DNA of 64,000 nt from Calliopsis andreniformis (taxonomy: Eukaryota; Arthropoda; Insecta; Hymenoptera; Andrenidae): positions 558,001 to 622,000 of the forward strand of contig NW_027480506.1 in NCBI RefSeq assembly GCF_051401765.1. The letters run 5' to 3'. The notes under the pieces are model-generated. The model did not search any database and was not told the origin of the DNA. It was given only the letters and a program-made list of their open reading frames with translations. Made by a program: the position numbers and the translations under genes. Positions 53,706 through 62,760 of the stretch are shown piece by piece. The number at the start of each line of letters is the position of its first letter. Position 1 is the stretch's first letter.

Positions 53706-54052
53706 ATTATTAAGGATTGAAGATTGAGGATTGAGGATTGAGGATTGAGAATTGAGAATTGAGAATGAGGACTGAGGGTTGTGGACTGAGGTTTGAGGAA
53801 TGAGGATTGAGGATTGAGGATTGAGTATTGAGGACTGAGGATTGAGGATTGAGGATTGAGTATTGAAGATTGAGAATTGAGGACTGAGGATTGAAGATTG
53901 AGGATTGAGGATTGAGGATTGAGGATTGAAAATTGAGTATCGGGGCCTCAAGAATGAGGATTGAGGATTGAGTATTGAGGACGGAGGATGAGGGCTGAGG
54001 GTTGAGGATTGAGGTTTGAGTATTGAATCCTTAGATTTCAGGATATTCTATT
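53706..54052 (+). repeat. B-unit, long form, second copy, GAATTC lost
   Basis: G at 53,706, F at 53,938 and H at 54,026. It duplicates the unit at 47,714 and has the same GATTTC change. Confidence 0.86.
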
Positions 54053-56870
54053 GAGTGTTGAGAACTGAGGATTGATGGTTGAGTATTGAGGATTGAAGAT
54101 TGAGGATTGAGGAATGAGTATTGAAGGTTGAGGATTGATGATTGAGGATTGAGGATTGGGAATTGAGGATTGAGTATTGAGTATTGAAGATTGAGGATTG
54201 ATGATTGAGGATTGAGGATTGAGGATTGAGGATTGAGGATTGAGGATTGAGGATTGAGGATTGAAGATTGAGGATTGGGGATTGAGGAGTGACGATTGAG
54301 GATTGAGGATTGAGGATTGAGAGTTGACGATTGATGATTCAAGATTGAGTATTGAGGATTGTAGAATGAGGATTGAGGATTGAGAATTGAGGATTGAGGA
54401 TTGAGGATTGAAGGTTTAGTATTTAGGATTGAAGACAGAGGATTGAGAATTGAGGATTGAGGATTGAGGATTGGAGATTGAGGATTGGGTAGTGAGGATT
54501 GAAGAATGAGGATTGAGGATTGAGGATTGAGGATTGAGTGTTGAGGATTGAAGATTGAGTATTGAGGATAGAAGACGGACGATTGAGGATTGAGGATTGA
54601 GGATTGAGGATCGAGGATTGAGGATTCAAGATTTAGTATTCAGGACTGAAGGTAGAGGATTGAGAATTGAGGATTGAGGATTGAGGATTGAAGATTGAGT
54701 ATTGGGTATTGAGGATTCAAGAATGAGGATTGAGGATTGAGGATTGAGGATTGAGGATAGAAGATTGAGTATTGAGGATTGAAGACTGACGATTGAGTAT
54801 TGAGAATTGAGGACTGAGGATTGAGGATTGAGGATTGAGGGTTGAGAATTGATGATTGAGGATTGAAGATTGAGTATTGAGGATTGAAGGTTAAGGATTG
54901 AGGATTGAGGATTGAGGATTGACGATGAGGGCTGAGGGTTGAGGATTGAGGTTTGAGGACTGAGGACTGAGGATTGAGGATTGAGAATTGGGGATTGAGG
55001 ATTGAGGATTGAAGATTGAGGATTGGGTATTGAGGATTGAAGAATGAGGGTTGAGGATTGAGGATTGAGGATTGAGGATTGAGGATTGAATATTCAGGTT
55101 TGGGTACTGAGGATTGAAGAATGAGGATTGAGGATTGAGGATTGAGTATTGAGGATTGAAGATTGAGTATTGAGGATTGAAGATTGACGATTGAGGATTG
55201 AGGATTGAGGATTGAGGATTGAACGTTGAGGACTGAGTGTTGAGGGTTGAGTGATGAGTATTGATGTTTGTGGATAGAGGTTTGAAGATTGCAGTTTGAG
55301 TATTGAGTATTGAAAGCTGTGAATTGAGGATATTCTATTGAGGATTGAGGATTGACAATTGATTGTTGAGGACTGAGGGCCGAGGATTGAGGACTCAGGA
55401 TTGAGGATTCAGAATTGAGGTTTGAGCGCTGACGATTGTGGATTGAGGATTGAGGATTGAAGATTCAGTATTGAGGATTGAAGATTGGGAATTGAGGATT
55501 GAGGATTGAACATTGAGGACTGAGTGTTGAGTGTTGAGTGATGAGAATTGATGTTTGTTGATAGATGTTTGAAGATTGCAGATTGAGTATTGAGTATTGA
55601 AAACTTTGAATTGAGGATATTCTATTGAGCATTGAGGATTCACAACAGATTGTTGAGGACTGAGGGCCGAAGATTGAGGATTCAGGATTGAGGATTCAGA
55701 AATGAGGTTTGAGGACTGAGGATTGAGGATTGAAGATTGAGTATTGAGGATTGAAGATTAAGGATTGAGAATTGAGGATTCAGTATTGAGGATGAGGGCT
55801 GAGGGTTGAGTATTGAGGTTTGAGGACTGAGGACTGAGGATTGAGGATTGAGAATTGAGGATTGAGGATTGAGGATTGAAGACTGAGGATTGGGTATTGA
55901 GGATTGGAGAATGAGAATCGAGGATTTAGGATTGAGGATTGAGTGTTGACGTTTGAAGATTGAGTATTGGGTGTTGAGGATTGAAAAATGAGGATTGAGG
56001 ACTGAGGATTGAGGATTGAGGATTGAAGATTGAGAATTGAGGATTGAAGATTGAGGATTGAGGATTGAGGATTGAGGATTGAGGATTGCGGATAGAAGAT
56101 TGAGGATTGGGTATTGCGGATTGAACATTGAGGATTGAGGATTGAGGATTGAGGATTGAGGATTGAGGATTGAAGACTGAGTATTGAGGACTGAAGATTG
56201 AGGATTGAGGAGTGAGTATTGAAGATTGAGGATTTGGGACTGAGGATTGAAGATTAAGGATTGAGGATTGAGGATTGAGGATTGAGGATTGAGGATTGAG
56301 GATTGAAGATTGAGGATTGGGTATTGAGGATTGAACAATGAGGATTGAGGATGGAGGATTGAGGATTGAGGATTGAAGATTGAGTACTGAGTATTGAAGA
56401 TTAAGGTTGAGGATTGAGGATTGAGGATTGAGGATTGAGGATTGAGGATTGAGGATTGAGGATTGAAGATTGAGTATTGAGGAATGAAGATTGAGGATTG
56501 AGGATTGAGGATTGATTATTGAGGATTGAGGATTGAGGATTGAGGATTGAGGATTGAAGATTGAGGATTGTGTATTGAGGATTGAAGATTGAGGATTGAG
56601 TATTGAGTATTGAGGATTGAGGATTGAAGATTGGGTATTGAGGATTGAAGATTGACGATTGAGGATTGAGGATTGAGTATTGAGGATTGAGTATTGACGA
56701 TTGAGTATTGAGGATTGAAGATTGACGATTGAGGATTGAGGATAGAGGATTGAGGATTGAGGATTGAAGATTGAGTATTGAGTATTGAAGATTGAGGATT
56801 GAGGATTGAGGATTGAGGATTGAGGATTGAAAATTGCGTACTGAGGATTGAAGATTAAGATTGAGGATTG

Positions 56871-57180
56871 AGGATTGAGGATTGAGGATTGGGTGTTGAG
56901 GATTGAAGAATGAAGATTGAGGATTGAGGATTGTGCATTGAGGATTGAAGAATGAGGATTGAGGATTGAGGACTGAGGATTGAGGATTGAAGACTGAGTG
57001 TTGAGGGTTGAGTGATGAGAATTGATGTTTGTGGATAGAGATTTGAAGATTGCAGGTTGAGTATTGAGTATTGAAAACTGTGAAATCATGGTATTCTATT
57101 GAGGATTGAGGATGGACCACTGATTGTTGAGGACTGAGGGCTGAAGATTGAGGATTCAGTATTGAGGATTCAGGATTGAG
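56871..57180 (+). repeat. A-type segment with A1
   Basis: Contains A1 at 57,092, followed 315 bp later by A2 at 57,407, which lies within the next duplication. E and D are missing downstream; from about 57,480 the sequence is B-type. Confidence 0.82.
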
Positions 57181-59559
57181 GTTTGAGGACTGAGGATTGA
57201 GGATTGGGGATTGAGGATTGAGGATTGGGGATTGATGATTGAGGATTGAAGATTGAATATTGATGATTAAAGATTGAGGGTTGAGGAATCAGGGTTGAAC
57301 ATTGAGTACTGAGTGTTGATGGTTGAGTGATGAGAATTTATGTTTCTGGATAGAGATTTGAAGATTGCACATTGAGTATTGAGTATTGAAAACTGTAAAT
57401 TGAGGATATTCTATTCAGGATTGAGGATTGACAACTTAATGTTGAGGACTGAGGGCTGAAGATTGAGGATTCAGTATTGAGGATTCAGAATTGAGGTTTG
57501 AGGACTGAGGATTGAGGATTGAAGATTGAGTATAGAGGATTGAAGATTGAGGATTGAGGATTGAGGATTGAGTATTGAGGACTGAAGATTGACGATTGAG
57601 GATTGAGGATTGAGGATTGAAGATTGAGTATTGAGGATTGAAGATTGAGGATTGAGGATTGATCATTGAGGACTGAGGATTGAGGACTGAGGATTGAGGA
57701 TTGAGAATTGAGAACTGATAATGAGGTCTGAGGATTGAGGATTGAGGATTGAGGATTGAGGATTGAGGATTGAGGATTGAAGATTGAGGATTGGGTATTG
57801 AGGATTGAAGAATGAGGATTGAGGATTGAGGATTGAGGATTGAGGATTGAAGATTGAGTGCTGAGGATTGAAGATTAAGGTTGAGGGTTGAGGATTGAGG
57901 ATTGAGGATTGAGGATTGAGGATTGAGGATTGAGAATTGAGGATTGAGGATTGAGGATTGAAGATTGAGGATTGGGTATTGAGGATTGAAGAATGAGGAT
58001 TGAGGATTGAGGATTGAGGATTGAGGAATGAAAATTGTGGGTTGAGGGTTGAGGATTGAGGATTGAAGAATGAGTATTGACGATTGAAGATTGAGGATTG
58101 AGGATTGAGTATTGAGGACTGAAGATTGACGATTGAGGATTGAGGATTGAGGATTGAAGATTGAGTATTGAGGATTGAAGATTGAGGATTGAGGATTGAT
58201 CATTGAGGACTGAGGATTGAGGACTGAGGATTGAGGATTGAGAATTGAGAACTGATAATGAGGTCTGAGGGTTGAGGGTTGAGGATAGAGGATTGAGGAT
58301 TGAGGATTGAGTATTGAAGATTGAGGATTGATGACTGAGTATTGAGGATTGAGGATTGAAGATTGATTATTAAGGATTGAAGATTGAGGATTGAGGATTG
58401 AGGCCTGAGAATTGAGGATTGAGGATTGAGTATTGAAGATTGAGGATTGATGATTGAGGATTGAGGATTGAGGATTGAAGATTGAATATTGATGATTGAA
58501 TATTGAGGACTGAGGATTGAGGTTTGTGTATTGTGGACGAGGACTGAGGGTTGAATATTGATGTTTGAGGTCTGAGGGTTAAGGATTGAGGATTGAGAAT
58601 TGAGGATTGAGGATTAAGGATTGAAGATTGAGGATTGGGTATTGAGGATTGAAGAATGAGGATTGAGTATTGAGGTTTGAGGATTGAGGATTGCAGATTG
58701 AGTATTGAGGATTGAAGATTGAGTATTGAGGATTGAGAATTGAAGATTGAGGATTGAGGGTTGAGAATTGATGATTGAGGATTGAAGATTGAGTATTGAG
58801 GATTGAAGGTTAAGGATTGAGGATTGAGGATTGAGGATTGACGATGAGGGCAGACGGTTGAGGATTGAGGTTTGAGGACTCAGGACTGAGGATTGAGGAT
58901 TGAGAATTGGGGATTGAGGATTGAGGATTGAAGATTGAGGATTGGGTATTGAGGATTGAAGAATGAGGGTTGAGGACTGAGGATTGAGGATTGAGGATTG
59001 AGGGTTGAAGATTGAGGATTGAGTATTGAAGATTGAAGATTGAGGATTGAGGATTGAGGATTGGGGATTGACGATGAGTGCTGAGGGTTGAGGATTGAGG
59101 TTTGAGAACTGAGGACTGAGGATTGAGGATTGAGAATTGAGGATTGAGGATTGAGGATTGAAGATTGAGGATTGAGGATTGAGGATGGGGCCTGACGGTT
59201 GAGGATTGAGGTTTGAGGACTGATGACTGAGGATTGAGGATTGAGAATTGGGGATTGAGGTTTGAGGATTGAAGATTGAGGATTGGGTATTGAGGATTGA
59301 ATAATGAGGATTGAGGATTGAGGATTGAGGATTGAGGAATGAAAATTGAGGGTTGAGGGTTGAGGATTGAGGATTGAAGAATGAGTATTGACGATTGAAG
59401 ATTGAGGATTGAGGATTGAGTATTGAAGATTGAGGATTGATGACTGAGTATTGAGGATTGAGGATTGAAAATTGATTATTAAGGATTGAAGATTGAGGAT
59501 TGAGGATTGAGGATTGAGAAATGAGAATTGAGAATGAGGACTGAGGGTTGTGGATTGAG
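57181..59559 (+). repeat. 2,379-bp tandem duplication, copy 1
   Basis: Begins in GGATTGAGGTTTGAGGA and recurs exactly 2,379 bp later (A2 at 57,407 and 59,786, plus all intermediate variants checked). The only difference noticed is C at 58,855 against G at 61,234. The block joins an A-type start (A2) to a B-type remainder that resembles 43.7-45.4 kb. Confidence 0.91.
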
Positions 59560-61938
59560 GTTTGAGGACTGAGGATTGAGGATTGGGGATTGAGGATTGA
59601 GGATTGGGGATTGATGATTGAGGATTGAAGATTGAATATTGATGATTAAAGATTGAGGGTTGAGGAATCAGGGTTGAACATTGAGTACTGAGTGTTGATG
59701 GTTGAGTGATGAGAATTTATGTTTCTGGATAGAGATTTGAAGATTGCACATTGAGTATTGAGTATTGAAAACTGTAAATTGAGGATATTCTATTCAGGAT
59801 TGAGGATTGACAACTTAATGTTGAGGACTGAGGGCTGAAGATTGAGGATTCAGTATTGAGGATTCAGAATTGAGGTTTGAGGACTGAGGATTGAGGATTG
59901 AAGATTGAGTATAGAGGATTGAAGATTGAGGATTGAGGATTGAGGATTGAGTATTGAGGACTGAAGATTGACGATTGAGGATTGAGGATTGAGGATTGAA
60001 GATTGAGTATTGAGGATTGAAGATTGAGGATTGAGGATTGATCATTGAGGACTGAGGATTGAGGACTGAGGATTGAGGATTGAGAATTGAGAACTGATAA
60101 TGAGGTCTGAGGATTGAGGATTGAGGATTGAGGATTGAGGATTGAGGATTGAGGATTGAAGATTGAGGATTGGGTATTGAGGATTGAAGAATGAGGATTG
60201 AGGATTGAGGATTGAGGATTGAGGATTGAAGATTGAGTGCTGAGGATTGAAGATTAAGGTTGAGGGTTGAGGATTGAGGATTGAGGATTGAGGATTGAGG
60301 ATTGAGGATTGAGAATTGAGGATTGAGGATTGAGGATTGAAGATTGAGGATTGGGTATTGAGGATTGAAGAATGAGGATTGAGGATTGAGGATTGAGGAT
60401 TGAGGAATGAAAATTGTGGGTTGAGGGTTGAGGATTGAGGATTGAAGAATGAGTATTGACGATTGAAGATTGAGGATTGAGGATTGAGTATTGAGGACTG
60501 AAGATTGACGATTGAGGATTGAGGATTGAGGATTGAAGATTGAGTATTGAGGATTGAAGATTGAGGATTGAGGATTGATCATTGAGGACTGAGGATTGAG
60601 GACTGAGGATTGAGGATTGAGAATTGAGAACTGATAATGAGGTCTGAGGGTTGAGGGTTGAGGATAGAGGATTGAGGATTGAGGATTGAGTATTGAAGAT
60701 TGAGGATTGATGACTGAGTATTGAGGATTGAGGATTGAAGATTGATTATTAAGGATTGAAGATTGAGGATTGAGGATTGAGGCCTGAGAATTGAGGATTG
60801 AGGATTGAGTATTGAAGATTGAGGATTGATGATTGAGGATTGAGGATTGAGGATTGAAGATTGAATATTGATGATTGAATATTGAGGACTGAGGATTGAG
60901 GTTTGTGTATTGTGGACGAGGACTGAGGGTTGAATATTGATGTTTGAGGTCTGAGGGTTAAGGATTGAGGATTGAGAATTGAGGATTGAGGATTAAGGAT
61001 TGAAGATTGAGGATTGGGTATTGAGGATTGAAGAATGAGGATTGAGTATTGAGGTTTGAGGATTGAGGATTGCAGATTGAGTATTGAGGATTGAAGATTG
61101 AGTATTGAGGATTGAGAATTGAAGATTGAGGATTGAGGGTTGAGAATTGATGATTGAGGATTGAAGATTGAGTATTGAGGATTGAAGGTTAAGGATTGAG
61201 GATTGAGGATTGAGGATTGACGATGAGGGCAGAGGGTTGAGGATTGAGGTTTGAGGACTCAGGACTGAGGATTGAGGATTGAGAATTGGGGATTGAGGAT
61301 TGAGGATTGAAGATTGAGGATTGGGTATTGAGGATTGAAGAATGAGGGTTGAGGACTGAGGATTGAGGATTGAGGATTGAGGGTTGAAGATTGAGGATTG
61401 AGTATTGAAGATTGAAGATTGAGGATTGAGGATTGAGGATTGGGGATTGACGATGAGTGCTGAGGGTTGAGGATTGAGGTTTGAGAACTGAGGACTGAGG
61501 ATTGAGGATTGAGAATTGAGGATTGAGGATTGAGGATTGAAGATTGAGGATTGAGGATTGAGGATGGGGCCTGACGGTTGAGGATTGAGGTTTGAGGACT
61601 GATGACTGAGGATTGAGGATTGAGAATTGGGGATTGAGGTTTGAGGATTGAAGATTGAGGATTGGGTATTGAGGATTGAATAATGAGGATTGAGGATTGA
61701 GGATTGAGGATTGAGGAATGAAAATTGAGGGTTGAGGGTTGAGGATTGAGGATTGAAGAATGAGTATTGACGATTGAAGATTGAGGATTGAGGATTGAGT
61801 ATTGAAGATTGAGGATTGATGACTGAGTATTGAGGATTGAGGATTGAAAATTGATTATTAAGGATTGAAGATTGAGGATTGAGGATTGAGGATTGAGAAA
61901 TGAGAATTGAGAATGAGGACTGAGGGTTGTGGATTGAG
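59560..61938 (+). repeat. 2,379-bp tandem duplication, copy 2
   Basis: Near-perfect second copy. GGATTGAGGTTTGAGGA occurs at the left border, the central junction and the right border. At the first two it is followed by CTGAGG; at the third, as in normal B-type sequence, it is followed by ATGAGG. A2 here (59,786) has no A1 before it because the duplication started downstream of A1. Confidence 0.91.
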
Positions 61939-62125
61939 GTTTGAGGAATGAGGATTGAGGATTGAGGATTGAGTATTGAGGATTGAGGATTGAGGATTGA
62001 AAATTGAGTATCGGGGCCTCAAGAATGAGGATTGAGTATTGAGTATTGAGGACGGAGGATGAGGGCTGAGGGTTGAGGATTGAGGTTTGAGTATTGAATC
62101 CTTAGAATTCAGGATATTCTATTGA
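61854..62125 (+). repeat. B-unit, short form, third copy
   Basis: G at 61,854, F at 62,009 and H at 62,097, spaced 155 and 88 bp. GAATTC is intact at 62,105. It begins a further copy of the 45.6-47.8 kb sequence, at offset 16,522 near H and 16,200 near 63,080, a net 322-bp (46-unit) shortening. Confidence 0.85.
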
Positions 62126-62410
62126 GTGTTGAGAACTGAGGATTGATGGTTGAGTATTGAGGATTGAAGATTGAGGATTGAGGAATGAGTATTGAAGGTT
62201 GAGGATTGATGATTGAGGATTGAGGATTGGGAATTGAGGATTGAGTATTGAGTATTGAAGATTGAGGATTGATGATTGAGGATTGAGGATTGAGGATTGA
62301 GGATTGAGGATTGAGGATTGAGGATTGAGGATTGAGGATTGAGGATTGGGGATTGAGGAGTGACGATTGAGGATTGAGGATTGAGGATTGAGGATTGAGG
62401 ATTGAGGATT

Positions 62411-62760
62411 GAGGGTTGAGAATTGATGATTGAGGATTGAAGATTGAGTATTGAGGATTGAAGGCTAAGGATTGAGTATTGAGGATTGAAGATTGAGGAT
62501 TGAGGAATGAGTATTGAAGGTTGAGGATTGATGATTGAGGATTGAGTATTGAGAATTGAGGACTGAGGATTGAGGATTGAGGATTGAGGGTTGAGAATTG
62601 ATGATTGAGGATTGAAGATTGAGTATTGAGGATTGAAGGCTAAGGATTGAGGATTGAGGATTGAGGATTGACGATGAGGGCTGAGGGTTGAGGATTGAGG
62701 TTTGAGGACTGAGGACTGAGGATTGAGGATTGAGAATTGGGGATTGAGGATTGTGGATTG
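62411..62760 (+). repeat. 175-bp local duplication
   Basis: GAGGGTTGAGAATTGATG at 62,411 and 62,586, and AAGGCTAAGG at 62,461 and 62,636, give offset 175 (25 heptamers). The related places at 46.4 and 52.4 kb have a single copy, so this extra copy arose in the 62-kb version together with the loss noted there. Confidence 0.83.

Larger units (their letters stand above)
50681..56870 (+). repeat. 5,992-bp tandem duplication, copy 2 (203 bp longer)
   Basis: Near-identical partner of the preceding 6-kb block. A base difference is visible at 50,637 (G) against 56,832 (A). Similarity ends near 56,870, where A-type sequence leading to A1 at 57,092 follows in place of the B-type sequence that follows copy 1. 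That places the duplication junction near 50,680. Confidence 0.9.
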
